Made by a program: the position numbers and the translations under genes | In this document: positions 1 to 10,007 of the stretch, in pieces | Layout of the letters: each line of letters starts with the position of its first letter | Numbering within the stretch: position 1 is the first letter of the stretch | Assembly: GCF_029210365.1 (NCBI RefSeq) | Contig: NZ_JARGES010000015.1 | Location: forward strand, 1-64,000 | Length of the DNA stretch: 64,000 nucleotides | Origin: Mesorhizobium sp. YIM 152430 | Lineage (GTDB): Bacteria; Pseudomonadota; Alphaproteobacteria; Rhizobiales; Rhizobiaceae | Direction of reading: 5' to 3' | Notes under the pieces: generated by a model | The model's database searches: none | The model's input: the letters and a program-made list of their open reading frames with translations, nothing else | Told to the model about the DNA's origin: nothing

Positions 1-379
1 GTTGTTGAGCGGGTTATAGTCCCACCCCCGCAAAACTGTCAACGACCAATTCAAAGTTTTTGCATAATCGGCTCATCACCGAAGGGAAACCAGTGCGGAA
101 GCCCCTGCGGCAGGGCGCTTCTCCGTGAAAATTGCCCGATTTCGGGATCACGCGGACATTTCCGAGATTGCGCAATGACGGCGCAGGGACCCGTCGAAGC
201 GCGCGGGCGCCCCCGCGCCGTCATGATGATCAATGCTCCGTCCTGCGACTGTACCGGCCAGCGAAGCGACCACGCCGTTCCGTGATCGCGCCGGATACGC
301 CGGGCATGAAAGGGCGAGCGAGCGGCAAGGGGTGTCCGATCGAGTGTCAGCGGAAGCAAGGCAAGCGATTTGAAAGGAA
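1..379. other. Intergenic region with no supported gene
   Basis: This 379-base stretch lies between the left edge and tRNA-Lys. It contains a strong leftward promoter (13-42) and an imperfect hairpin at 98-121 (GAAGC/GCTTC outer stem, CCCTG/CAGGG inner stem) with no T-run on either side. The open frames crossing it run through the tRNA or have unremarkable composition, so I call no protein here. Confidence 0.6.
13..42 (-). promoter_or_regulatory. Strong sigma70-type promoter, rRNA-operon-like, reading out of the window
   Basis: Read on the minus strand there is a perfect -35 box TTGACA (37-42), an 18-bp spacer and a near-perfect -10 box TATAAC (13-18), followed by a GC-rich CCGCTC discriminator. 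No start codon or gene follows inside the window, so the transcript must leave at the left edge. The TTGACA/TATAAC pair with a GC-rich discriminator is what rhizobial rRNA operon promoters look like; that an rrn operon lies beyond the edge is inference. Confidence 0.55.
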
Positions 380-455
<76 letters not shown>

Positions 456-492
456 GGCCATCGGGCCACCACGGCGTCCCGAAGAAGCCGCG

Positions 493-521
493 TCTATATC
501 CACTCATCCGTGGCCTGTCCA
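493..521 (-). promoter_or_regulatory. Promoter of tRNA-Lys
   Basis: On the minus strand a -35 box TGGACA (516-521) and a -10 box TATAGA (493-498) are separated by exactly 17 bp. The -10 box is about 40 bp upstream of the tRNA 5' end. Confidence 0.5.
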
Positions 522-565
522 GCACTTCGGGCAAAGTTTTTCACCCAGGCGGCGCTGCCGCATGG

Positions 566-1504
566 TCAAACGAAAAGCGTGCCTTCCGCGACCTTCACCG
601 CATGGCCGCCGATCCGTGCGGCGGTGATCGCGCCGCCTTCGACGTCGATCTCCAGCCGGATGCGTGAAGGGCGGCCCATCTCGATGCCCTGTTCGATCCA
701 GTACCGGTGGGAGCCTGCGCCCGGCCGGTCGAAATGATGGATCGCGCCGGCGAAGGCGGCGGCGGCCGAGCCGGTCGCGGGGTCTTCCAGAATGCCCATA
801 TACGGCGCGAACATGCGCGCGTGGAAGGCGCAGTCATGGCCGACCGTTTCGCGGCAATAGACATAGGCGTCGGCGATGATGCCGTCGACCTGCGGCGCGA
901 TCTCGGCCCAGAGCGCACCGTCGCATCTGGCGCGGGCGGCGGCGTCGAGCCCGGCGACCGGGACGGTGGCGTAGGGCACGCCCGCCGTCCAGAGCTGCGG
1001 CACATGGTTCTCGAAGCCGACCTCATGCGCGCCAAGTCCCAGCGCGGCTGCGAAGGATGCCTTGTCGACCTCGCAGTCGAGGCGCTTGGGCAGGCGCGGC
1101 AGGTCGAATTCGGCAAAGGCCGCATCGCCTTCGCGCGAGACGGCGCAGCGCACGAGGCCGATCTTCTGTTCGAGCACGAGGATGGAAAGGTCGGTCGGCT
1201 GCCCGCCATCCGAGAGCGCGACGGCGGTGCCGACGGTCGGATGGCCGGCGAAGGGAAGCTCGCGGCCCGGCGTGAAGATGCGCATGGCGCTCGCGTGGCC
1301 GGCCCCTTCGGCCGGCAGCACGAAGACCGTTTCGGAAAGGTTGAATTCCTTGGCGATCTTCTGCATCGCATCGTCCGAAAGGCCGTCCGCATCGAAGACG
1401 ATGGCGAGCGGATTGCCTGCCAGCGCCTGATCGGCGAAGACGTCGTAGACGGCGTAGCGGCGGGCGGAAGTCACGGATCGGGCGCTCCTCGGGCAGGCGG
1501 ACAT
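566..1504 (-). CDS. PhzF family protein (phenazine biosynthesis-like isomerase/epimerase fold)
   Basis: The 312-residue product matches the PhzF family along its length (usually 260-310 residues). Near the N-terminus is AVYDVFADQALAGNPLAIV, then NLSETVFVLP, which contains the glutamate that acts as the general acid/base in PhzF, then GHPTVGTA and, towards the C-terminus, EDPATGSAAAA. Family members are dimeric isomerases or epimerases acting on small carboxylic acids; the substrate here is unknown and no other phenazine genes are nearby. I chose the ATG at 1504; a GTG a few codons further in (VTSARRYAVYD) is also possible because the conserved part begins there. It is divergent from the MacA-like gene. 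Confidence 0.85.
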   Translation of the reverse strand: MSACPRSARSVTSARRYAVYDVFADQALAGNPLAIVFDADGLSDDAMQKIAKEFNLSETVFVLPAEGAGHASAMRIFTPGRELPFAGHPTVGTAVALSDGGQPTDLSILVLEQKIGLVRCAVSREGDAAFAEFDLPRLPKRLDCEVDKASFAAALGLGAHEVGFENHVPQLWTAGVPYATVPVAGLDAAARARCDGALWAEIAPQVDGIIADAYVYCRETVGHDCAFHARMFAPYMGILEDPATGSAAAAFAGAIHHFDRPGAGSHRYWIEQGIEMGRPSRIRLEIDVEGGAITAARIGGHAVKVAEGTLFV

Positions 1505-1585
1505 GGCCAAACTTTAATTTGTAATCGCGGCGCTTTGGGGCGATCTGTCAAGCATAGGGACATATCGAGCGCCAGGCTTCGTCAG

Positions 1586-2911
1586 ATGGATCAGATTGCC
1601 GGCCGGCCGCAAGGCCCCTCCTCCGCACAAGGCGCAACGCCGCCGATCGCCGATGCGCTCGGGCTGGGCAAAGCCAGGCGCAGGAAGCGTCGCTGGCCGC
1701 TGGTCGCGGCTCTTCTCGTCCTCGGCGCCGCCGGCGCATACTATGTCTTCACCCCTTCATCCACGCCGCAGGTCAGCTATCGCACCGTGCCGGCAGAGCG
1801 CGGGTCGCTGACCGTTCAGGTCTCCGCGACGGGGACCCTCGCGCCGCTGACGCAGGTCGACGTGTCGACGGAATTGTCGGGCGTGGTACGTTCGGTCGCC
1901 GTCGACGAGAACCAGCGCGTTTCGACGGGCGACGTGCTCGCCGTGCTGGACACCAGCCGGATCGAGGCGCAGATCGAGCGCGCTGAGGCGAATGTCGCCG
2001 CTGCCGCTGCCCGCGTCCTCGACGCCGAAGTGACGCTGACGGAAACCCGAGCCGCCCTCGCCCGCGCCGAGCAACTGGCAAGCCGCGGCATGGTCGCCGA
2101 CCAGGCGCTCGAAACCTCGAAAGCCGCGTTCGACCGGGCCGACAGCGCCGTGGCCATCGCTCGCGCCAATCAGGACATCGCCGAGGCGGAACTGAAGCTG
2201 CAACAGGCCGATCTCGACAAGAGCACCATCTATGCGCCGATCGACGGCATCGTCCTGACCCGTTCGCTCAATCCGGGCCAGACGGTTTCGGCTTCGACCC
2301 AGGCGCCGATCCTGTTCGTCATCGCCGAGAATCTGGAGCGGATGGAACTGAAGGCCGCGATCGACGAGGCCGATATCGGCCAGGTCGCCGAGGGCCAGAC
2401 GGCGCGCTTCACGGTCGACGCCTTTCCGACCCGCCGCTTCGACGCCGAGATCAGCGACATCGCCTACGCCTCGGTCGTCACCGAAGGCGTCGTGACCTAC
2501 GAGGCGCGGCTGGCGGTGACGAATGACGAACTTCTGCTGCGCCCTGGCATGACCGCGACAGTCGACATCGTGACGCGCGAGGCGGGGGACGCGCTTCTGG
2601 TGCCGGCATCGGCGTTCCGGTTCAGCCCGGCGGTCGCGGAAGAACGAGCCTCGGGCTTCGGCCTGCAAGCGCTGTTCTCGCCGCCGCGCATGGGCATGGG
2701 CCGCGGCGGGCGTGGTGGAGGCGGACGCGGCGGCGAGCGCGGGCAGGCGCGCGAAGCGGCAGATCCGGCACAGCGCACGCTCTATGTGATGGAGAACGGC
2801 GCCCCGCAGGCGACCCGCGTCACCACCGGCTCCAGCGATGGCGACCGTATCGAGATCGTCGACGGGCTCAAGGACGGCGCCGAGATCGTCATCGGCACGC
2901 GGGAGCGGTGA
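1586..2911 (+). CDS. MacA/HlyD-type periplasmic adaptor (membrane fusion protein) of an ABC exporter
   Basis: The 441-residue protein has an N-terminal transmembrane segment (about residues 34-54) preceded by basic residues. It continues with a barrel-sandwich/lipoyl half motif (SATGTLAPLTQVDVSTELSG), a long alpha-helical hairpin rich in Ala/Glu/Arg (about 125-205), the second lipoyl half (YAPIDGIVLTRSLNPGQTV) and a beta-barrel domain. This is the MacA layout; such proteins bridge the inner-membrane ABC transporter to an outer-membrane channel. Around residues 367-390 there is an unusual Gly/Arg-rich stretch with GRGGRGGGGRGG. The stop codon overlaps the ATG of the ATPase gene (TGATG). An upstream extension in the same frame exists, but the TM-containing start at 1586 fits the family. 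No TolC gene is adjacent. Confidence 0.9.
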   Translation: MDQIAGRPQGPSSAQGATPPIADALGLGKARRRKRRWPLVAALLVLGAAGAYYVFTPSSTPQVSYRTVPAERGSLTVQVSATGTLAPLTQVDVSTELSGVVRSVAVDENQRVSTGDVLAVLDTSRIEAQIERAEANVAAAAARVLDAEVTLTETRAALARAEQLASRGMVADQALETSKAAFDRADSAVAIARANQDIAEAELKLQQADLDKSTIYAPIDGIVLTRSLNPGQTVSASTQAPILFVIAENLERMELKAAIDEADIGQVAEGQTARFTVDAFPTRRFDAEISDIAYASVVTEGVVTYEARLAVTNDELLLRPGMTATVDIVTREAGDALLVPASAFRFSPAVAEERASGFGLQALFSPPRMGMGRGGRGGGGRGGERGQAREAADPAQRTLYVMENGAPQATRVTTGSSDGDRIEIVDGLKDGAEIVIGTRER

Positions 2912-3622
2912 TGAACGTCCACGCTGAACCCCCGCTTCTCGCCTTCGCCAAGGTCTGGAAGACCTATGGCGCGGGCGAGGCGCGCGTCGATGCGCTGGCC
3001 GGCGTCGATTTTGCGATACGGCGTGGCGAGTTCGTCGCGATCATGGGTCCGTCGGGTTCCGGCAAGTCGACCGCGATGAATATCATCGGCTGCCTCGATA
3101 CGCCAAGCGAGGGGCGCTACGACTTCCTCGGCGTCGACGCCGGCGCGCTCGATCGCGGCCGGCGGGCGATCCTGCGCAATCTCTATATCGGCTTCGTCTT
3201 CCAGGGCTACAATCTGCTTGCCCGCACCACCGCCGCCGAAAATGTCGAACTGCCGCTGATCTATCGCGGCGTGCCGGCGAAGGAGCGCCGTGGCATGGCG
3301 ATGGAAGCGCTGGCGAAAGTCGGCCTTCAGGGACGCGAGGACCACACGCCGGGCGAACTGTCCGGCGGCCAGCAGCAGCGCGTCGCGATCGCCCGCGCCA
3401 TCGTCGCCAGTCCGACGCTTCTGGTGGCCGACGAGCCGACCGGCAATCTGGACACCGCCCGCAGCCACGAGATCATGGAACTCCTGACCGGCCTCAACCG
3501 CGACCAGGGGCTGACCATCGTGATGGTGACGCACGAGGCGGACATTGCCGCCTTCGCGGACCGGACCGTCGGCTTTCTCGACGGCAACATCGCCTATGAC
3601 CGCGTGAACACGGAGGCGGCGC

Positions 3623-3633
<11 letters not shown>
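2911..3633 (+). CDS. MacB-type ABC transporter ATP-binding protein
   Basis: A 240-residue ABC ATPase with Walker A GPSGSGKST, Q-loop FVFQGYNLL, signature LSGGQQQR, Walker B LLVADEPTGNLD and a switch histidine in VMVTHEAD. This places it in the LolD/MacB/FtsE group. It powers the exporter formed with the permease downstream and the adaptor upstream. I chose the ATG at 2911, which overlaps the TGA of the adaptor gene; a GTG immediately before it is in frame. The 3' end overlaps the permease gene by 11 bp, indicating translational coupling. Substrate unknown; MacAB relatives export peptides, macrolides or lipids. Confidence 0.93.
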
Positions 3634-4831
<1,198 letters not shown>

Positions 4832-4861
4832 CTCTCAAGCCTCGCAAAAGATCATCCGGCT

Positions 4862-4877
4862 ATGTTGCGTGCAACAT
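4862..4877. promoter_or_regulatory. Perfect inverted repeat upstream of the BA14K-like gene
   Basis: ATGTTGC-GT-GCAACAT is a perfect 7-bp inverted repeat with a 2-nt centre, ending 15 bp before the GTG start at 4893 and just upstream of the AGGGAG ribosome binding site. It could be an operator or a short RNA hairpin near the RBS; no regulator is identifiable. Confidence 0.4.
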
Positions 4878-4892
4878 GACAGGGAGCCCGCC

Positions 4893-5321
4893 GTGAAGCT
4901 TAAATTGATCGGAACGACCGCCGTCCTGATGATGGCCTCGCCCTCCTTCGGGGCCGACATCCACAAGGGGCCGATCCATCCCGGCTGGGGCGTCCAGGCG
5001 CCGGTCGCGGTCGCGCCTCCGGCAACTGCGACAATTGTGGAGGAACTCGGTAGCCCGCCCTTGCCCTATCGCGGCTTCAAATACCCGCTCGACGATGCAA
5101 GCTGGTTCTACCCGCCGCACCCGGCGGCTGAAAGCTACGGTTCCGCCTATGGCTATGCGGGCCGTCGCGTCATCGCCGCGCCGCCCGCTTCCGGCGTCAC
5201 CTCCCTGCCCTTCGCACATGTCGACTGGTGCGGTGCGCGCTATGCGTCCTATCGGCCCTCCGACAACACCTTCCTGCCGCCGCGCGGCGGACGTCGCACC
5301 TGCGTCTCACCCTATCTTTGA
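4893..5321 (+). CDS. Secreted BA14K-like protein
   Basis: A 142-residue protein starting at GTG (4893), preceded by an AGGGAG ribosome binding site at 4881-4886. The N-terminus is a signal peptide (basic KLK, hydrophobic core, cleavage near SFGA-D). The middle is rich in Pro, Tyr and Gly. The C-terminus contains HVDWCGARYASYRPSDNTFL followed by a glycine-rich stretch and a terminal cysteine, the arrangement of the BA14K family, whose founder is a Brucella immunoreactive protein. Function is not established. Located between the MacAB operon and PilZ genes, with its own upstream inverted repeat. Confidence 0.7.
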   Translation: MKLKLIGTTAVLMMASPSFGADIHKGPIHPGWGVQAPVAVAPPATATIVEELGSPPLPYRGFKYPLDDASWFYPPHPAAESYGSAYGYAGRRVIAAPPASGVTSLPFAHVDWCGARYASYRPSDNTFLPPRGGRRTCVSPYL

Positions 5322-5395
5322 CCCGTTAACCTCATATTCGCCACCTGGCTGCTAAGAGTCGGCCACTATCATTTGGTAGGGTGCAAGGCAGTTCC

Positions 5396-5680
5396 GTGGC
5401 AGACGAGAACCTACGACGCGAACATCGCCAGCGGGTCCTCAAGGGCGCGTCGATCATCGGCGACGTCAACACGTCGGAGATTTCCTGCACCGTGCGCAAC
5501 ATGCATTCGAAAGGCGCGGAACTACGCGTACCCGTCGATGTCGTCGTGCCGGACGATTTCCTGCTCTACATTCCCAATGACGCAAAGGGCTATCGCTCGG
5601 TCGTGCGCTGGCGCGTGAAGGATCGCATCGGCATCGAGTTCCTCGCCGAGGAAGCCAAGCCGCACTGGCACTATGGCTGA
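5396..5680 (+). CDS. Small PilZ domain protein
   Basis: A 94-residue single-domain protein. PilZ domains bind cyclic-di-GMP through an RxxxR motif and a (D/N)xSxxG motif. Here RREHRQR supplies the first, while the second reads NMHSKG, with the serine shifted by one position, so ligand binding may be weakened. The C-terminal part (VVRWRVKDRIGIEF) is the usual closing strand. I chose GTG 5396, with AAGG about 8 nt upstream, over GTG 5381. Its 3' end overlaps that of the convergent PilZ gene by 10 bp. Confidence 0.7.
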   Translation: MADENLRREHRQRVLKGASIIGDVNTSEISCTVRNMHSKGAELRVPVDVVVPDDFLLYIPNDAKGYRSVVRWRVKDRIGIEFLAEEAKPHWHYG

Positions 5681-5967
5681 AGAAGTCGCAAGCCGACATC
5701 GCTGCCGCGCCGCCAGCACACTTCTACCGGCCTGAAGGCGACCTGATCGGAAACCCGCATCTCGAAGCGCGGCGGTATGTCCAGCGCATCGCCGAAAGAC
5801 AGTCGCGCGCCGTGGTCCGACATGCTGCGCACGACGCATTCCCGGCTGCCGCAACCGCCGTCGAAGCGCAGCACCGCGCCCTTGAAGATGCGCCGGCGCT
5901 GTTCGCTGCGCCGATCCGGGAAAGCCTCGCCGCCGAAAGCGATCGATCGCTCTGTAATCTGTGTCAT
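5671..5967 (-). CDS. Small PilZ domain protein
   Basis: A 98-residue PilZ protein, convergent with the neighbouring PilZ gene and overlapping it by 10 bp. RRSEQRRR provides the RxxxR arginines; the second motif reads SMSDHG, with Ser in place of the usual Asp/Asn at the first position. The ending VEVCWRRGSDVGLRL is typical of small rhizobial PilZ proteins. The ATG at 5967 is preceded on the minus strand by GGAGG at about 9 nt; the longer upstream frame has no such signal. Confidence 0.75.
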   Translation of the reverse strand: MTQITERSIAFGGEAFPDRRSEQRRRIFKGAVLRFDGGCGSRECVVRSMSDHGARLSFGDALDIPPRFEMRVSDQVAFRPVEVCWRRGSDVGLRLLQP

Positions 5968-6018
5968 CACGGCACAACCTCCATCCAAATGAGGCAAATG
6001 CTGCAAGGACGATGCCAG

Positions 6019-6046
6019 AAAGAAACGGGCCGCGCGATGGCGGCCC
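6019..6046 (-). terminator. Rho-independent terminator of ilvC
   Basis: On the minus strand a 7-bp GC stem GGGCCGC / GCGGCCC with a 6-nt loop is followed by GTTTCTTTC. It lies about 28 bp beyond the ilvC stop codon. Confidence 0.7.
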
Positions 6047-6073
6047 GCTCGGTGATCGTCTGAGCAGCAAGAA

Positions 6074-7730
<1,657 letters not shown>

Positions 7731-7770
7731 CGCTGTCGCGGCCTGGCTCAAACCATCGCTCCGAAATTAT

Positions 7771-7784
7771 GTACCGTACGGTAC
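7771..7784. promoter_or_regulatory. Probable TetR operator
   Basis: GTACCGTACGGTAC is a perfect 14-bp palindrome, nested with a second overlapping one, CCGTAC-G-GTACGG (7774-7786). It lies about 40 bp upstream of the tetR ATG. Palindromes built on ACCGTACGGT are typical operators of proteobacterial TetR regulators located directly before their own genes. Confidence 0.7.
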
Positions 7785-7842
7785 GGTTCGGATTTCTAGC
7801 GAGGCAATGCAAGCTGCGCAAGCCCCTTGCGTGTTCACACGA

Positions 7843-8583
7843 TCAGCCGTTGCAGGAAATCAGGAAACGGCGCACGGTTTCGGCCATGCCGTATTCCAGC
7901 GCATCGGCAGTCAGGCCATGACCGATGGAGACTTCGGCAAGCTTCGGGATGCGCCGGACGAGCGGCGCGAGATTGGCGACGGTCAGGTCATGGCCGGCAT
8001 TGATGCCGAGCCCGAGCGCGATGGCAGCGTCCGCCGCTTTTCCCAGTCTTTCCAGTTCCTTGGCGGCCTTCGCGGAATCCGAATGGCAGGAGCCGTAGGG
8101 ACCTGTATAGAACTCGACGCGATCCGTCCCGGTCGCCTTCGCATCCTCGAGGCCCGCCGGATCGGGATCGGCGAACAGCGAGACGCGCATCCCGCCCTTC
8201 TTCAACCGCGCGACGATCGGCGTCAGCATCTCGCGATGCGCGGAAAAATCCCAGCCATGATCGGAAGTCGGCTGCGACGGGTCGTCCGGGACCAGCGTCA
8301 CCTGTTCGGGCTGGTGCTCTTCCACGAGGTCGAGGAATTCTTCCGTCGGATAGCCCTCGATATTGAATTCGGCAGCCGGGAATTCGTCGTCGATCAGCGC
8401 CCGGATGCCGGGCAGATCGGAAAACCGGATGTGCCGCTGGTCCGGGCGCGGATGGACGGTCAGCCCGTGGGCGCCGGCGGCAAGCGCGATGCGCCCCAGT
8501 CCCGTGACGCTCGGCCATGGCAGGTCGCGCCGGTTGCGCAGCATCGCGACCGCGTTGAGATTGACCGAAAGTTTCGTCGCCAT
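7843..8583 (-). CDS. pdxJ: Pyridoxine 5'-phosphate synthase
   Basis: A 246-residue TIM-barrel enzyme that condenses 3-amino-2-oxopropyl phosphate with 1-deoxy-D-xylulose 5-phosphate to give pyridoxine 5'-phosphate, the last ring-forming step of DXP-dependent vitamin B6 synthesis. Family signatures are present: [13 protein letters not shown] at the N-terminus, [13 protein letters not shown] with the phosphate-binding HPR, FNIEGYP, QVTLVPD and the C-terminal [11 protein letters not shown]. The ATG at 8583 (MATKLSVN) fits the family start. It lies upstream of tetR-ilvC on the same strand and is divergent from the STAS-like gene. Confidence 0.96.
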   Translation of the reverse strand: MATKLSVNLNAVAMLRNRRDLPWPSVTGLGRIALAAGAHGLTVHPRPDQRHIRFSDLPGIRALIDDEFPAAEFNIEGYPTEEFLDLVEEHQPEQVTLVPDDPSQPTSDHGWDFSAHREMLTPIVARLKKGGMRVSLFADPDPAGLEDAKATGTDRVEFYTGPYGSCHSDSAKAAKELERLGKAADAAIALGLGINAGHDLTVANLAPLVRRIPKLAEVSIGHGLTADALEYGMAETVRRFLISCNG

Positions 8584-8648
8584 GGCGTTGTCCCGCACCG
8601 CATTTTCGTTTGTTCTAACGTTGCTGGATCGGAACGAACAGGCCCCGT

Positions 8649-8665
8649 TGCGGGTTCAACCCGCA
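8649..8665. promoter_or_regulatory. Perfect inverted repeat between pdxJ and the STAS-like gene
   Basis: TGCGGGTT-C-AACCCGCA is a perfect 8-bp inverted repeat with a single central base, 30 bp upstream of the STAS-like start codon at 8695. It is either an operator in the divergent promoter region or a hairpin in the 5' untranslated leader. Confidence 0.45.
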
Positions 8666-8694
8666 CAGATTCTTGGTCCAGACATGGAGAGGCA

Positions 8695-9099
8695 ATGCAC
8701 CCGCTCGACCGTATCCCTGCCGTCCGCCGCATCGAAACGGACCGCTCCGACGTCTTCGCCATCGAGATCAGCGGCTTCGTCACCGGCGCGGACGTGGAAA
8801 ATCTCTACGGACTTCTTGAAGGCGCCTATGCGCTGCATGATCGTCTCGACGTTCTCGTGCGCCTCACTGACTATGAAGGTTCGGCCTGGGACGAGATATC
8901 CACCGCGACGGCCAAGGAGGGAAGGCAGCACGCGCTTGAGCATGTCCAGCGCTGCGCGGCGGTCGGCGAGCCGGACTGGACGGCGCGCGCCACCGGCTTT
9001 TTCGAAAAGCTTCCGGTCGAGCTCAAGCATTTTCCCAGCGACGACGAGGCCGAGGCATGGGCCTGGATCGGCGCCCGCGAGATTCCCCAGCGCGTCTGA
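8695..9099 (+). CDS. STAS/SpoIIAA-like domain protein
   Basis: A 134-residue single-domain protein resembling the SpoIIAA-like family (Pfam SpoIIAA-like, STAS/SEC14 fold). Visible features are VFAIEISGFVTGADVENLY near the N-terminus, then a strand with LDVLVRLTDYEG and a helical C-terminus ending in AEAWAWIG. Proteins of this family are widespread small cytosolic proteins of uncertain role; STAS domains elsewhere act in partner-switching signalling or lipid binding. The longer upstream frame runs through the antisense of pdxJ and is rejected. A PP2C-like phosphatase follows 44 bp downstream on the same strand, which makes a joint role possible but unproven. Confidence 0.7.
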   Translation: MHPLDRIPAVRRIETDRSDVFAIEISGFVTGADVENLYGLLEGAYALHDRLDVLVRLTDYEGSAWDEISTATAKEGRQHALEHVQRCAAVGEPDWTARATGFFEKLPVELKHFPSDDEAEAWAWIGAREIPQRV

Positions 9100-9143
9100 C
9101 GGGTTTCACATTCCCATCATTTTCGACATGCACATCCGCCCGC

Positions 9144-10007
9144 ATGGCAACACTTCGCATTCTCGATTCCATCACCGACCGCGGCGATCCGAAACGTCCC
9201 AACGAGGACGCAAGCGGCGGCAACCGCACCTGCGCCTTCGTCATCGACGGGGCGACCGGCCTTGGCGAAAGCCTCCTGCCCGATGCCCCGTCCGATGCCG
9301 CCTGGCTCGCAGCTCTCGCCAAGGATTGCTTTGAAGAACTGGCCAACGGCACAAGGCCGATCGGCGACGTCGTTCGCCAGACCAACGCCCGCGCCAAGGC
9401 CGTTCTCGACGGGATGCTCCTTGGCGACGAGGTGCCGGCCTGGCAGTTGCCGATCGCCGGCTTCCAGATGGTCGCCATCGCCAATGGCGCCATCTTCACC
9501 CACGGCCTCGGCGATTGCCGGCTGTTCATGATCGCCGCTGACGGAAAAATTCTCGACCGGACCGCATTGCCCGGTCGAGACGAGGAAACGGATGGTGCGC
9601 GCCGCGCGATCGCGGCTTTCGGCGGCCTGACGCAAGCTGCCGACATGGTCGCGCGGCCCGAAGTGCGAACAGCGCTTCGCGAGCGGCGCGCGCAATACAA
9701 CCGCCAGGGCACGGATGTCTGGACGCTGGGAACCGAGCCACAGGCCGCGCTTCACGTTGCCAGCGAGAAATTCGAAATTGCCCTGCCTGCACGGGGTCTT
9801 CTCTGCACGGACGGATTTGCCGCGCTGGTGGACGCCTATGGCCGATACGATGCGGCAACGCTCGTCGATGCGGCATCGCGCGGCGGTCTGTCGAAGCTGC
9901 TTGCCGAACTGCGCATCGTCGAGCACCGCGAAGACCCTGATGGCCTCACCTTTCCCCGATTCAAGAAGAGCGACGATGCCACCGCGCTCCTGTTCGAAAT
10001 CGTCTAG
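9144..10007 (+). CDS. PP2C-family (PPM) protein phosphatase-like protein
   Basis: A 287-residue protein with the metal-binding pattern of PPM Ser/Thr phosphatases: NEDASGG, FVIDGATGLGE (DGATG motif), THGLGDCRLFM and the later LLCTDGFAALV and SDDATALLFEIV. The Asp residues in DGATG, TDG and DDAT correspond to metal ligands. It is compact and carries no regulatory or transmembrane domain. It lies directly behind the STAS-like gene and overlaps the convergent helicase gene by 4 bp at the stop codons. Its target phosphoprotein is unknown; no Ser/Thr kinase is encoded in the window. Confidence 0.75.
   Translation: MATLRILDSITDRGDPKRPNEDASGGNRTCAFVIDGATGLGESLLPDAPSDAAWLAALAKDCFEELANGTRPIGDVVRQTNARAKAVLDGMLLGDEVPAWQLPIAGFQMVAIANGAIFTHGLGDCRLFMIAADGKILDRTALPGRDEETDGARRAIAAFGGLTQAADMVARPEVRTALRERRAQYNRQGTDVWTLGTEPQAALHVASEKFEIALPARGLLCTDGFAALVDAYGRYDAATLVDAASRGGLSKLLAELRIVEHREDPDGLTFPRFKKSDDATALLFEIV

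Noticed and set aside
98-121. Hairpin GAAGC...GCTTC downstream of tRNA-Lys as a terminator.
   Set aside because: The stem is imperfect, lacks a T-run on either strand and lies 260 bp beyond the tRNA.
707-1585. In-frame upstream extension of the MacA-like gene.
   Set aside because: It is the antisense of the PhzF gene; the family start with its membrane anchor lies at 1586.
7807-8694. Long upstream extension of the STAS-like gene.
   Set aside because: It is antisense to pdxJ; the conserved domain begins at 8695.
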